From assembly GCA_036501365.1 (NCBI GenBank), contig DASYAL010000049.1:85373-149372 (forward strand): a DNA stretch of 64,000 nucleotides, in the 5' to 3' direction. Numbering within the stretch: the first letter of the stretch is position 1; each line of letters opens with the position of its first letter. Shown piece after piece: positions 25,912 through 35,209 of the stretch. The notes beneath the pieces were generated by a model. It worked only from the letters and a program-made list of their open reading frames with translations. It made no database searches and was not told the origin of the DNA. Made by a program: the position numbers and the translations under genes. This DNA is from CAIKMD01 sp036501365. Lineage in GTDB: Bacteria > Pseudomonadota > Alphaproteobacteria > ATCC43930 > CGMCC-115725.

Positions 25912-26922
25912 CTATTTGTTGGCGCGGTCGACGAATTCCTCGTCGAAGATCCGATCCATAGCGATTTTCTGGACGGCGCCGAGCCGGCCGGTGGCGAGGA
26001 CTTGCTGGTAGGCGATGCCCTCTTCCTCGGGCGTCGTCCGGCCATCGGCGCTGAAGATGCCCTTATTGGCCGTCAGGACCTTGTCGAAAATGTCCCTGTC
26101 GCCGCCGTAGAACTCCGCCGGCAGCAGCTTGACGACGGCGTCATTCGGGGCCGTGTGCAGCCATTTCACCGCCCTCACCAGCGCCGCGACGTAGCGCTGG
26201 ACGAGGTCGCGATGCGTCCTGGCGTAATCGGCGGTGGTGGTGGCGCCGGCGAGCGCCGCCGGCCCACCATAGACGAAGGTCTGGCCGGCCCGTGTCCTGG
26301 TATCGACCACCGGGAGGATGAAGCCGTCGACCGTCAGCCGCATGATCACCGGATCGGCGAGGACAATGCCCTGGATCTTGCCGGTCTCCATCGCTGCGAT
26401 CGCGGTCGCGCCCGAGCCGACGCCGACCGAGCTCACATCGGCGAGAGCGAGACCGCCTTTGGCGAGGATGATACGCAGCATGTTCTCGGCGGCGCCGCCG
26501 GGACCGGTCACGCCGATCGTCATGCCTTTGAGATCGGCCGGCCCTTTGTAGGCGCGCGCCTTGTCCGGCGGCAGGCCGAGCACGATGGCGGAGCGGTTCG
26601 CGCCAAGGAACACTGAAACGATGTCCACGCCCTTGGGCTGCAAGAGGAAGGCATAGTCGATCGCGCCATAGACCATATCGGCGCTGCCGCCGACCAGCGC
26701 CTCGACCGCTTTCGGCCCGTTCTGCACGTCCTGAATATCGACGTCGAGCCCCTCGCTCTTGAAATCGCCGTGGTAATAGGCGATCGGCAGCGGCAGATAG
26801 GCGATGATCGTCTTGCCGCCGACCGCGACCGTGATCTTGTTGCTGCCTAGCGCATCCGCGGAGACGCTGAACCCCGCGGCCATCGCCATAGCGATAAGCC
26901 CGAAAACCGCCCGATACGACAT
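25912..26922 (-). CDS. NMT1/SsuA-type ABC transporter substrate-binding protein
   Basis: A 336-residue periplasmic protein. The signal peptide (MSYRAVFGLIAMAMAAG, cleaved near residue 23) supports ATG 26922 over the longer frame at 26961. The core shows IIAYLPLPIAYYHGDFKSEGLDVDIQ, NGPKAVEALVGGSADMVYGAIDYAFL and MTIGVTGPGGAAENMLRIILAKGGL. It is the last gene of a minus-strand run (binding protein, aldolase, flavin monooxygenase, binding protein), which suggests uptake plus breakdown of a small organic compound. The 230 bp beyond its stop are AT-rich and gene-free. Confidence 0.88.
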   Translation of the reverse strand: MSYRAVFGLIAMAMAAGFSVSADALGSNKITVAVGGKTIIAYLPLPIAYYHGDFKSEGLDVDIQDVQNGPKAVEALVGGSADMVYGAIDYAFLLQPKGVDIVSVFLGANRSAIVLGLPPDKARAYKGPADLKGMTIGVTGPGGAAENMLRIILAKGGLALADVSSVGVGSGATAIAAMETGKIQGIVLADPVIMRLTVDGFILPVVDTRTRAGQTFVYGGPAALAGATTTADYARTHRDLVQRYVAALVRAVKWLHTAPNDAVVKLLPAEFYGGDRDIFDKVLTANKGIFSADGRTTPEEEGIAYQQVLATGRLGAVQKIAMDRIFDEEFVDRANK

Positions 26923-26941
26923 CCTTGTATTGATCCCTTCG

Positions 26942-27982
26942 CTATGAGCCGCGCGGCTCAAGCGATGCCAGCCGCGGGGCGACTTCGTTCATGAAGCGCC
27001 GCATCGACAGCGCGCGCTGCTCGCTGCTGCCCCAATCCTTGCCGGTGACGAGCAGGAGCGTGCCGAACCCGCCGGTCTGCTCATAGAAATCCTTGATCTG
27101 GCGGTAAACCCGATCGGGCTCGCCGCAGATCAGTAGCCCGCGATCGATCAGCAGCTCGATCGTCACATCCTCGACCGTCCCTCCCGGTGGGATATGCGCA
27201 TCGAGCCGGCGGCCGCTGCGGATCGGCACCAGGTCGGCATCGCGCAAATCGCGCTTCGCCTGCGCCAATGAATCCGCGACATAGACATAGCGCGCCACGC
27301 GGATGCGATCGCGCCGCGGCGGATCGGCCGCGTTCTGCGTCTTGAGATAGGTCTTCATCATCCCGGCGATCTGCTCGGCGGGATTGGTCCAGGACATCAG
27401 CGGGAAGAACCCCTTCTCCGCCGCGATTTCCAGCGTCGTATCGGTGCGCGCGCAAGCGATGCCGACCTCGGGTCGCGGCTGCGTCAGCGGCTGCGGGATG
27501 ATCTTCCAGCCCTTGCCCTGCCAGACCTGGCCGTTCCAGTCGAACGGCTCGGGCGAGGTCCAGGCCGTGAGGATGATGTCGATCGCCTCGCGCATCATCT
27601 CGCGCTGCGGCGCCGGCAGCTTGCCGCGCAAGCCGCCGCCATCGCCGATGCCGAGGCCAAAGCCCGCCATGTAGCGCCCTTCGGTGAGATGATCGCAGAC
27701 CGCCGCGTCGGTCGCGACTTGCAGCGGATGGAAATAAGGCAGGGCGCGGATGCCGGGCCCCATCTTGATCCGCTTGGTCAGCGCCGCGGCCTTGCAGATG
27801 AACGGATCGGCCGAGGGCAGCTGATCGGGGGCATGAAAGCTGACGAAAACGCCGTGCTCGCTGATCCACGCCTCGTCGATGCCGAGCGCGTCGGCAAGGA
27901 TCACCTCTTGCAGGTCCTCCTCGTAGCTGACCTTTGCCACGGTGTTGCGCCGCTGCCCGTTGGAAAAAAGCCCGAACTTCAT
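26942..27982 (-). CDS. LLM-class flavin-dependent oxidoreductase (luciferase-like)
   Basis: The 346-residue bacterial-luciferase-like TIM barrel opens MKFGLFSNGQRRN, with WISEHGVFVSFHAPDQLPSADPF, IKMGPGIRALPYFHPLQVA and GRYMAGFGLGIGDGG, the standard FMN or F420 pocket segments. These enzymes mono-oxygenate small organic molecules with reduced flavin from a partner reductase, which is not seen nearby. A GGAGGGAAGG site precedes ATG 27982. Its neighbours (class II aldolase and two binding proteins) suggest a short catabolic operon. Confidence 0.9.
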   Translation of the reverse strand: MKFGLFSNGQRRNTVAKVSYEEDLQEVILADALGIDEAWISEHGVFVSFHAPDQLPSADPFICKAAALTKRIKMGPGIRALPYFHPLQVATDAAVCDHLTEGRYMAGFGLGIGDGGGLRGKLPAPQREMMREAIDIILTAWTSPEPFDWNGQVWQGKGWKIIPQPLTQPRPEVGIACARTDTTLEIAAEKGFFPLMSWTNPAEQIAGMMKTYLKTQNAADPPRRDRIRVARYVYVADSLAQAKRDLRDADLVPIRSGRRLDAHIPPGGTVEDVTIELLIDRGLLICGEPDRVYRQIKDFYEQTGGFGTLLLVTGKDWGSSEQRALSMRRFMNEVAPRLASLEPRGS

Positions 27983-28005
27983 GCCTTCCCTCCTTGCCGT
28001 CGCGC

Positions 28006-28731
28006 TCAGGGAAAGAGCGCGCCGATGCCCGACGCCGGCTGGCGGTCCCAGCGCGCCTCCAGCGTTGTGTAATAGGCCCAGGTCCGCGGCGCGACCATCT
28101 CCATTTTGATCTCCTCCGCGAGGACCGCGACCTCCGCGGCATTAAGTGTGCTTATCTCGCCGAGCGTCGCCGCCTGGAGGGTCTTGAGCGCATCGTTCTC
28201 GAGCGCCAGCACGGTGTGCAGCAACTCGGGGATGTTGCGCGCGACGGCGGTAATGCCGTGGCCGCGCTGGAAGGCGGCGCGGCGGTCGCCGATCGCTGCG
28301 CGCAGCTTCTCGCCGCGCTCCACCGTGGTGACGAGATGCGTTTCGGGATAAAGCGAGACGCCCTTGCTGAAGATGCCGCTATGCATGGTGATCGGCCGGT
28401 AGTCGCGCTTGGCGATCGAGAACAGCGTCGCATAAGGCGGGTGGAGATGCGCGATCGCGAGCGCGTCGCCGCGCGCGGCATGGAGCGCGGTATGGATCGG
28501 CCACTCGAGCGGCGGCCGCTTGCCGTCGCGCGCCTTGCCGTCGAGGCCGGCCGCGACCATGTCGTCGGCGCGGAGATTGGCCTTGTCCGATCCCGCGCCG
28601 GGCGTGATCAGCATGCGCTTCGCGCCGGGATCGAAGACGCTGACATGGCCGTGCAGACCAAGCAGCCCCTGCATCGCGAAGATCCGCGCACAAGTCGCGA
28701 GCTCGTCCCTCGCTTCGTTTTCCGATGCCAT
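28006..28731 (-). CDS. Class II aldolase/adducin family protein
   Basis: A 241-residue zinc-dependent aldolase-fold protein. Features seen are GLLGLHGHVSVFDP, MLITPGAGSDKANLRADDMV, and the zinc motif AHLHPPYAT (two histidines) followed by HSGIFSKG and RGHGITAVARN with another histidine. Relatives cleave or decarboxylate hydroxy-acid or sugar phosphates. GAGG before ATG 28731 makes it the better start than 28752. It lies 23 bp upstream of the flavin monooxygenase gene in the same direction. Confidence 0.88.
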   Translation of the reverse strand: MASENEARDELATCARIFAMQGLLGLHGHVSVFDPGAKRMLITPGAGSDKANLRADDMVAAGLDGKARDGKRPPLEWPIHTALHAARGDALAIAHLHPPYATLFSIAKRDYRPITMHSGIFSKGVSLYPETHLVTTVERGEKLRAAIGDRRAAFQRGHGITAVARNIPELLHTVLALENDALKTLQAATLGEISTLNAAEVAVLAEEIKMEMVAPRTWAYYTTLEARWDRQPASGIGALFP

Positions 28732-28755
28732 CGTCACCTCTTCCGCAACCACGCC

Positions 28756-29757
28756 TCAATGCAGCGGCACGCCGTAGCGCTTGTCGACCAGTTTATCGAC
28801 GGTGATGTCGCCTTTCACCATGCCCTGCGAGCGATACCAATCGATCTGCCGCGCCATGTCCTTGACGTCGAGGCCGAGCTGCGGATCGACGTAGGGGATC
28901 TGCGTGTCGAGCTCCGCCGCCGGAACGCCGAGATGCTTCGCCATGATCGCCAGCACCGCCGGCGCCGTCGGCCCATCGGCGCGCTTTTCCAGCGCATTGG
29001 TGAAAGCATCGTGGTAATCGCGCGCGCCTTTGGTCAATGCGGCGAGGAAGTGCCGAAGCATGTCCTGGCGTTCCTCGTCTGTCTTGGTCGCAACGAAGAC
29101 CGAGCCGAGCTGCCATGGCGTCTCGTCGCCGACCCAGCCGAGCAGCTTCGCGCCGCCCTGCTCGACCTGGGCTTCCATCGTGCCCGCGACCATGGCGGCA
29201 TCGGCTTGGCCGCCGGTCACGGCCGCGGCGCTGTTGCTGTTGTTCTGCAGCGGCAGGATGCGCACGCTGGCAAGGGGAATGCCGTATTTCATCGCCAGGA
29301 GCGCAACGGCGTAATGCGTCGTCGAGCCGATGGTCGTGATCGCCATCGAGTGGCCGCCGATATCCTTGAGCGAGGTGAGCCCCGCGTCATAGGCGCGTTT
29401 CGAGACGAAATAGCCGAGGGTGTGGAAGCCCGCGACTTCGCGGTGCAGGCCGGCGATGACGCGAATCTGCCCGCCGCTCGCAAGATTGTAGAGGCCGGCG
29501 GTCAGGCCGGTGACGCCGATATCGATATCGCCCGAAGCAACGGCGACGGCGACCGCCTGCCCGGCGCCGAAATTGACGAGCTGGACCGCAAGATTCTCGG
29601 CAACGAAATAGCCGCGATCCTCGGCGATGTAGAGCGGGCCCGACGCGCCGACCTTGAGGATGCCGACTTTCAGCGGCACGGCCTGTGCGGTGGCACCGAT
29701 CGGCGCCGCGAGGAACGACGCGAGCAGTGCGAGTGCCGGTACAATTTTTCGTATCAT
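28756..29757 (-). CDS. ABC transporter substrate-binding protein (NMT1-like)
   Basis: A 333-residue periplasmic protein with a signal peptide (MIRKIVPALALLASFLAAP, cleaved near residue 25). The mature part reads VGILKVGASGPLYIAEDRGYFVAEN, SGDIDIGVTGLTAGLYNLAS and GSTTHYAVALLAMKYGI. The C-terminus (LDVKDMARQIDWYRSQGM, DKRYGVPL) closely matches the protein encoded at 23430. GAGGGAGAG precedes ATG 29757. It heads the four-gene minus-strand run ending at 25912 and is divergent from a Gfo/Idh dehydrogenase gene. Confidence 0.88.
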   Translation of the reverse strand: MIRKIVPALALLASFLAAPIGATAQAVPLKVGILKVGASGPLYIAEDRGYFVAENLAVQLVNFGAGQAVAVAVASGDIDIGVTGLTAGLYNLASGGQIRVIAGLHREVAGFHTLGYFVSKRAYDAGLTSLKDIGGHSMAITTIGSTTHYAVALLAMKYGIPLASVRILPLQNNSNSAAAVTGGQADAAMVAGTMEAQVEQGGAKLLGWVGDETPWQLGSVFVATKTDEERQDMLRHFLAALTKGARDYHDAFTNALEKRADGPTAPAVLAIMAKHLGVPAAELDTQIPYVDPQLGLDVKDMARQIDWYRSQGMVKGDITVDKLVDKRYGVPLH

Positions 29758-29860
29758 CGTCTCTCCCTCACCCGAGCCTCGCATGGGCGCGCCGCGCGCT
29801 CAATGGTTTTGCGGGAGCCGTGCCGCTAATCTGGCAACGAGCTTGCGAGGAGAGAATCCC

Positions 29861-30913
29861 TTGACCATCCGTTGGGCCTTGCTCGGGCCGGGGCGCCATG
29901 CCGCGCGCAGCGTCGTGCCGCAGATGAAACAGGCGACCGACACCGCGCTCGTCGCCGTGATGAGCCGCGACAAGGCGCGCGGCGAGGCCTTCGCCCGCGC
30001 GCACGGCATCGCGAAGATTTATACGTCGCTCGACGAGGTGCTGCGCGACCGCGAGATCGATGCGGTCTACGACGCCAGCCCCGACGGCCTCCACGCGCCG
30101 CATGCGATGGCGTCCGCCGCGGCCGGCAAGCCCATCCTGGTCGAGAAGCCGCTGGCGATTTCGACGCGCGACGCCGTCGCCGCGATCGAAGCCTGCCGGC
30201 GCGGCGGGGTGACGCTCGGCGTGGTCTTCAACCAGCGCCACGAAGCCATCCATCAAGAGGCGCGTCGCCTCGTGCTCGGCGGGCGGATCGGCGAGGTGAA
30301 GCTCGCTCATGTCCAAATCGCGCTGCGCACGGCGACACCGCGCACCGGCGCCGCGGCGGCAACGACCTGGCGCACCGATCCGGCGCTGCGCGCCGGCGGC
30401 ATCACCATCAGCATCGGCGACCACGCTTACGACACGCTTTCCTTTCTCACCGGCCAGGAGATCGTCGCGGTTTCGGCCTTGACCGACGCGACCCAGGACA
30501 ACCCGCCCGATGAGCGCGTCACGGCGATGCTGCTAAAGCTCTCCGGCGGCGCGATCGGTTATGCCGCCGCCAGCTTCGTCACGCCCTTCGCGCGCCGGCC
30601 GTTCGAGCTCCACGGCACCAAAGGCACGCTGGTGGTCGAGAACTCCTATACCTACCTGACCGGCGCCGGCGACGATCCGACGCCAGTGCTGACGCTGGTC
30701 GATGAGTCCGGAACCACGGTGCAGCGCTTCGCGCCGACCGATTGCTTCCGGCTCGAGATCGAGCGCTTCAATCGCGCGATCGCCGGCAAGGATACGCCGA
30801 CGACGCCGGCCGCAGAGGGATTGCGCGCCGTGGCGATCGGCGAGGCGCTTTACGCCGCGATCAAGACCGGACGGATGACACGGGTCGCTGATCACCTGCC
30901 GCGCCCGGGTTGA
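29861..30913 (+). CDS. Gfo/Idh/MocA-family oxidoreductase
   Basis: A 350-residue NAD(P)-dependent dehydrogenase. The N-terminal Rossmann domain has WALLGPGRHAARSVVPQM and the EKPLAIS motif with the conserved lysine (about residues 94-100). The C-terminal alpha/beta domain has AGGITISIGDHAYDTLSFL with the catalytic histidine. It starts at TTG 29861 after GAGGAGAG, since no ATG fits the Rossmann start. Its stop overlaps the start of an FAD oxidoreductase gene. Substrates in the family are sugars, inositols and related polyols. Confidence 0.9.
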   Translation: MTIRWALLGPGRHAARSVVPQMKQATDTALVAVMSRDKARGEAFARAHGIAKIYTSLDEVLRDREIDAVYDASPDGLHAPHAMASAAAGKPILVEKPLAISTRDAVAAIEACRRGGVTLGVVFNQRHEAIHQEARRLVLGGRIGEVKLAHVQIALRTATPRTGAAAATTWRTDPALRAGGITISIGDHAYDTLSFLTGQEIVAVSALTDATQDNPPDERVTAMLLKLSGGAIGYAAASFVTPFARRPFELHGTKGTLVVENSYTYLTGAGDDPTPVLTLVDESGTTVQRFAPTDCFRLEIERFNRAIAGKDTPTTPAAEGLRAVAIGEALYAAIKTGRMTRVADHLPRPG

Positions 30914-32319
30914 CGACCTTGCGCTACGACCTCGTCACCATCGGCGGCGGCCTGTCGGGCCTCGTCACCGCCTGCCGCGCGGCGCAGCTCGGCAAGCACG
31001 CCGCCGTGATCGAGCAAGGAACCGAGGAGCGCTATCCCTGCTCCTCGCGCTGGTCGACCGGCGTGATCAACGTGATGGGCCTCGCGATCCTCGCCGATCC
31101 CGAGCGTCTCTACGCAGCGATCATCGACGGCAGCGGCCATACCGCGCGGCCCGATCTCGCGCGCGCCATCGCCGCCAACGGCAAGCGCGCGATCGAATGG
31201 CTCGGCGCGCAAGGCGCGCGCTTCATCCAGCGCGGCTTGCAGAAGGATCAACCGGGCCAGCAAGTGCTCGCGCCGCCGCGGCGCTTGCAGGCCGGGCTCG
31301 ATTGGGAGGGCCGCGGCGCCGATGTGTTGATGCGCGCGCTGGAGAAGCAATTGCTCGATCGCGGCGGCGCTGTGCTGCGCGGCACCAAGGCCGAGGCGCT
31401 GATCGTCGAAGGCGGCGTTTGCGCCGGCGTCGCCGTGACCTGCAACGGCGAGCGCCTTCGCATCGATGCGAAGGCCGTCGTTGTCGCCGATGGCGGTTTC
31501 CCCGCCAATCGCGAGATGATCGCGCGCTTCATCACGCCGCGCGCCGATCGCGTGCTGTGCCGCGCCGGAGCGGGCGCGCAAGGCGACGGCATCCGCATGG
31601 CCGAGGCGGCGGGTGCCGCCATCGGCGGCTTCGGCAAGTTCTACGGCCATATCCACCATAAGAACGCGATGAGCAACGCGCAGCTTTGGCCTTATCCGCA
31701 TCTCGACGCCGCCGCCGAGGCGGCGATCATCGTCGGTCCCGACGGCCGGCGCTTCGCCGATGAAGGGCTCGGCGGTGTCGTCATGGCGAATGCGATCGCG
31801 CAGCTCGCCGATCCGCTCTCGTCGCATCTCATCCTGGACGAGGCGCTCTGGCAGGCCGAGCCGAAGCTCACCAACACCGTCGCCGCCAATCCGGCGATGA
31901 TTACCGCCGGCGGGCCGATTGTGAGCGCGCCCGATCTTGCCGGGCTTGCCGCGCGTATCGCGGTTCCGGCCGACGCGCTCGCCGCGACCGTCGCCGCGCA
32001 TAACGAGGCTGTCGCGCGCAACAACTTTGCTGCGCTCGCCATGCCGCGCAGCCGCGGCAAGCACGCGCCGATGCCGATCCTTCAGGCGCCGTTCCACGCC
32101 GTGCCGCTTTGCGCCGGCATCACCGGCACGATGGGCGGCGTGGTGATCGATGCGCATGCGCAAGCGCAGACGCTGAGCGGCACGCCCTTCCCCGGACTTT
32201 ACGTCGCCGGCACGCCGGTCGCCGGTCTCGAAGGCGGGCCGCGCGCCGGCTATGTCGGCGGCCTCTCAAAGGCCTTCATCCTCGGCCTGCTCGCGGCCGA
32301 GCACAGCGCTGAGCGCTAA
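30910..32319 (+). CDS. FAD-dependent oxidoreductase, fumarate-reductase/tricarballylate-dehydrogenase type
   Basis: A 469-residue flavoprotein. Residues 5-35 form the FAD-binding Rossmann motif (YDLVTIGGGLSGLVTACRAA, later VIEQG). A capping domain carries DGGFPANREMI and GDGIRMAEAAGAAIGG, and the C-terminal FAD motif is FPGLYVAGTPVAG. This is the succinate dehydrogenase/fumarate reductase flavoprotein family, including tricarballylate and 3-ketosteroid dehydrogenases. TTG 30910 shares TTGA with the stop of the previous gene, so both are translated from one transcript. The substrate is unknown. Confidence 0.87.
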   Translation: MTTLRYDLVTIGGGLSGLVTACRAAQLGKHAAVIEQGTEERYPCSSRWSTGVINVMGLAILADPERLYAAIIDGSGHTARPDLARAIAANGKRAIEWLGAQGARFIQRGLQKDQPGQQVLAPPRRLQAGLDWEGRGADVLMRALEKQLLDRGGAVLRGTKAEALIVEGGVCAGVAVTCNGERLRIDAKAVVVADGGFPANREMIARFITPRADRVLCRAGAGAQGDGIRMAEAAGAAIGGFGKFYGHIHHKNAMSNAQLWPYPHLDAAAEAAIIVGPDGRRFADEGLGGVVMANAIAQLADPLSSHLILDEALWQAEPKLTNTVAANPAMITAGGPIVSAPDLAGLAARIAVPADALAATVAAHNEAVARNNFAALAMPRSRGKHAPMPILQAPFHAVPLCAGITGTMGGVVIDAHAQAQTLSGTPFPGLYVAGTPVAGLEGGPRAGYVGGLSKAFILGLLAAEHSAER

Positions 32320-32476
32320 GGCAGAGAGAGTAAGCTGCCACAGCTACCACCAGTTCCCATTCTGTTGCTTGTTTGCACGGATCTGCCTGCCCAATAGGGA
32401 TGGCAGAGATAGATTCGCCCCGTTGACGGGAGCCCGGTAAAATGAGAGGGCTGGCCGTCAAAAGGGGGCGCCGACC

Positions 32477-34456
32477 ATGCCTGACTTAAAAAGCGACATC
32501 ATAGGGCGCATACGCCGGCTTGCTCTCAGACCGACGGAGCGTAATGCGCTCACCCCAGTCTTTGAGGCAGTGCACAACAGTGTCCGTGCGATCACCGAAC
32601 GCTTCGGGGACGATGCCGTAAAAAAGGGCCGCGTAGATATCACAATTATACGCGATGAAGTCGCCGATACCCATCCGGTAACTGGCTTTGATGTAGAGGA
32701 CAACGGAATCGGTTTCACCGAAGAGAATTACCAATCATTTTTGACGCCCGATTCCCGGCTGAAAGAAAAAAAAGGCGGAAAAGGCGTAGGGCGGCTCGCG
32801 TGGTTGAAGGTGTTCGACCACGTCAATGTCGAGAGTACCTTCGTGGACGCTAGCACGGCTCAACAACGGCGCTTCCGCTTCAGACTGGCGGAACACAACC
32901 AAGTTGATGAAGAAATTTTGAGGGCAGCGCCTGACGGGGCGGACATAAAAACCAGAATCTCATTCCGAGGCTTTGATAGCGCGTTCGCTAGCCGGTGCCC
33001 AGTAAAGCCCGAAACCCTCGCCTTACGCGTGCTCTCACATTTTGTCCCGCTATTCGTCGGTGGCAACGCGCCGAAGGTGATAATTCATGATGATGAAGCA
33101 CGAGATATCGAGGCGCTATTTACCGATAGTATCGTGGACCAAAGAACGCGCACTTTGCCGCTGGAATCAGGGGAAGACCCGCCGCAAATTCAAATTTGGT
33201 CATTGAAATGCCAAAAGTCAGTTCGCTTCGACGGCGGCGGATGCAATTTCGGATTTATAACGGGCGACAAACGATCCGTCATTGACTATTCCATTGATGA
33301 CCAAATTGGGCTTCATTTATTGGATGGCCAATACATCTATTTGGGATGCGCTTCCGGCGAATATCTTGATTTGCACATAAACTCCGAACGAACAGGATTT
33401 ACGCTCGAGGGTAGCGAAATCGATTCGGTCAAGCGCCTGATAGCGCGAGAAGCGCGGGAGTTCTTAAAGCCTTATGTCGATATCGCGGTAGCTGAAAAAG
33501 TCCGAGTCGCAAAAGAAGTCATCATCGAGAATCCCCAGTTTCTTTATATCGAGCAAGACCTGAAAACATTTGCCGAGCAAATTCAGCCGAACCTTAGACA
33601 GAAAGAAGATATATTCTTAGAATTATCGCGAAATAGATTTCGTCGACAACGAACATTCGCAAGCGTCGAAAGGACAATCGTCAGCGCTGCCGTAATCGAC
33701 GATGCAGTGAACAAAAAAATCGAAGAATACACCCAATATGTAACCCTTGAGAAAAAAGGCGCGCTTGCGGAGTACGTTATCCGAAGGAAGGCCGTGATCG
33801 ACCTTTTTGAAAAATTCCTCGAATACAAGAACCCCTCCGATGAATCATACCAAAAGGAAGAAGCCATTCACAAACTCATCTGCCCGATGCGCGTGGATTC
33901 AAGCGTGCTGGAGATCAAAGACCATAATCTGTGGTTGCTCGATGATCGGTTGGCGTTCTTCCATTATTTTGCATCTGATAAGCCTGCCAATTCATACGCT
34001 GGTGTGTCCGACATCGACCGACCCGATCTCGCATTCTTTTACGACAGTTGCGTCGCCTGGCGCGAACGCGAGAACACTGACACGGTAGTGTTGGTCGAGT
34101 TCAAAAAGCCTATGCGCGACGATTACACGAGCGGTCGCGATCCGGTGCAACAAATCCTGCATTATGTAAAGTTGTTACGAACTGAATCATCTGTCCATGA
34201 CGTCAGAGGCCGCGCAATTCGTGGCATTAACGCTGGGACGGCATTCCATTGCTATGTAGTGGGTGACATAACAACAACTTTTGAGGCAAGCATAATCGGC
34301 CGATTTACAAAGACGCCGGACGGCCAAGGATATTTCGGTTATTCGCCGGACCCGCCGGCCTTTATTGAAATCGTGCCCTACGGAAAGATTCTGAGCAATG
34401 CAAAGATTAGACACGCACTATTTTTCCAGACGCTTGGCATCACAAGTGAGGGTTAG
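32477..34456 (+). CDS. GHKL ATPase fused to a PD-(D/E)XK-like nuclease domain; candidate defence protein
   Basis: The 659-residue protein has an N-terminal GHKL (Hsp90/MutL/MORC-type) ATPase: N box FEAVHNS with Glu30 and Asn34, Mg/adenine motif EDNGIGF around Asp75, and the lid glycines GGKGVGRL at residues 100-107. A transducer-like middle and a helical stretch (about 330-470) follow. The C-terminus shows a PD-(D/E)XK-like pattern: Asp517 in RPDLAFF, Glu541-x-Lys543 in LVEFKKP, and QQILHYVKL at 558-566. Codon use is strikingly AT-richer than all neighbours, pointing to recent transfer. It is a single-gene unit with AGGGGG before ATG 32477. GHKL-nuclease fusions are typical of phage-defence or restriction-related genes; I cannot match this one to a named system. 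Confidence 0.8.
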   Translation: MPDLKSDIIGRIRRLALRPTERNALTPVFEAVHNSVRAITERFGDDAVKKGRVDITIIRDEVADTHPVTGFDVEDNGIGFTEENYQSFLTPDSRLKEKKGGKGVGRLAWLKVFDHVNVESTFVDASTAQQRRFRFRLAEHNQVDEEILRAAPDGADIKTRISFRGFDSAFASRCPVKPETLALRVLSHFVPLFVGGNAPKVIIHDDEARDIEALFTDSIVDQRTRTLPLESGEDPPQIQIWSLKCQKSVRFDGGGCNFGFITGDKRSVIDYSIDDQIGLHLLDGQYIYLGCASGEYLDLHINSERTGFTLEGSEIDSVKRLIAREAREFLKPYVDIAVAEKVRVAKEVIIENPQFLYIEQDLKTFAEQIQPNLRQKEDIFLELSRNRFRRQRTFASVERTIVSAAVIDDAVNKKIEEYTQYVTLEKKGALAEYVIRRKAVIDLFEKFLEYKNPSDESYQKEEAIHKLICPMRVDSSVLEIKDHNLWLLDDRLAFFHYFASDKPANSYAGVSDIDRPDLAFFYDSCVAWRERENTDTVVLVEFKKPMRDDYTSGRDPVQQILHYVKLLRTESSVHDVRGRAIRGINAGTAFHCYVVGDITTTFEASIIGRFTKTPDGQGYFGYSPDPPAFIEIVPYGKILSNAKIRHALFFQTLGITSEG

Positions 34457-34498
34457 ACTCCGCTCTTGGCCGGCTGGGCCCTTTCATTCCTCACCGCA

Positions 34499-35209
34499 TT
34501 AGACGAAGCGCAGTTCGTCGCCACGGCGGACGACGCCGGGCCGCAGCACCTCGGCATAAACGCCGAGCGCGGTCGCGCTGTCGCTCGCCAGCATGCGCAG
34601 GATCGCCGGCGCCGCACCAAGCTCGGCTTGCGGCTGCGTCACCATCACACAGCGCTGGGTGGGCTTGCGGATCTTCACCACCAGCGCGCCGCCGATCGCG
34701 AGGCTGCGGCCGATCCAGGATTGCTCGACCGGGCCGCTCGCCTTATCCAGCGCAACCACGAGGTTGGGCCGGAAGCGGCGCTGATCGATCGCCGCATCGG
34801 GCAGCCGCGCGGCGAGCGAGGCGAGCGATGCCTCGCTGAGAAGATGGAGCGGCGCGGAATCGCGATGCGGTGCCCCGGTCTCGCGCTCCAAGACGATCTC
34901 CAAGCCGCAAGCCTCGCTCAGCGCCCGATCGATCGCCGGGTCCTCCACGGCCATCGCGCGGCCGTCGGGAAAGCGGATGACGACTCCGCCTTCGCCGGTC
35001 GTCGCGACGAAATCGAGCAGACCTTCGATCTGGCGGAAGCGCTTGTTGGTCTTGCCGCTACCGAGCTTGCCCGCGGCGTCGCGCAACGCAAAGAAACGGT
35101 CGCCGACAACGCCGCGCCCGTCGACCGCGAGGTCCGGCACGCTTTCGCCGCGCATCGACTTCACCGGATAGCGCCACAGCGCCGTGACACGCCCGAGACT
35201 ATCCGGCAC
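34499..35209 (-). CDS. MOSC-domain protein with N-terminal MOSC beta-barrel
   Basis: The 236-residue protein begins with a MOSC_N barrel (VTALWRYPVKSMRGESV, VVGDRFFALRD). The MOSC domain follows (FRPNLVV, then KIRKPTQRCVMVTQPQ, with the conserved cysteine near residue 190). MOSC proteins such as mARC and YcbX bind molybdenum cofactor and reduce N-hydroxylated compounds. Its start overlaps the end of the TPR gene by 11 bp, so it is the last gene of the doxX-opgC-TPR-MOSC operon. Confidence 0.88.
   Translation of the reverse strand: MPDSLGRVTALWRYPVKSMRGESVPDLAVDGRGVVGDRFFALRDAAGKLGSGKTNKRFRQIEGLLDFVATTGEGGVVIRFPDGRAMAVEDPAIDRALSEACGLEIVLERETGAPHRDSAPLHLLSEASLASLAARLPDAAIDQRRFRPNLVVALDKASGPVEQSWIGRSLAIGGALVVKIRKPTQRCVMVTQPQAELGAAPAILRMLASDSATALGVYAEVLRPGVVRRGDELRFV

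Noticed and set aside
32420..32445. TTGACG...TAAAAT as a promoter of the GHKL-nuclease gene
   Set aside because: The two hexamers are only 9 bp apart, far too close for sigma70.
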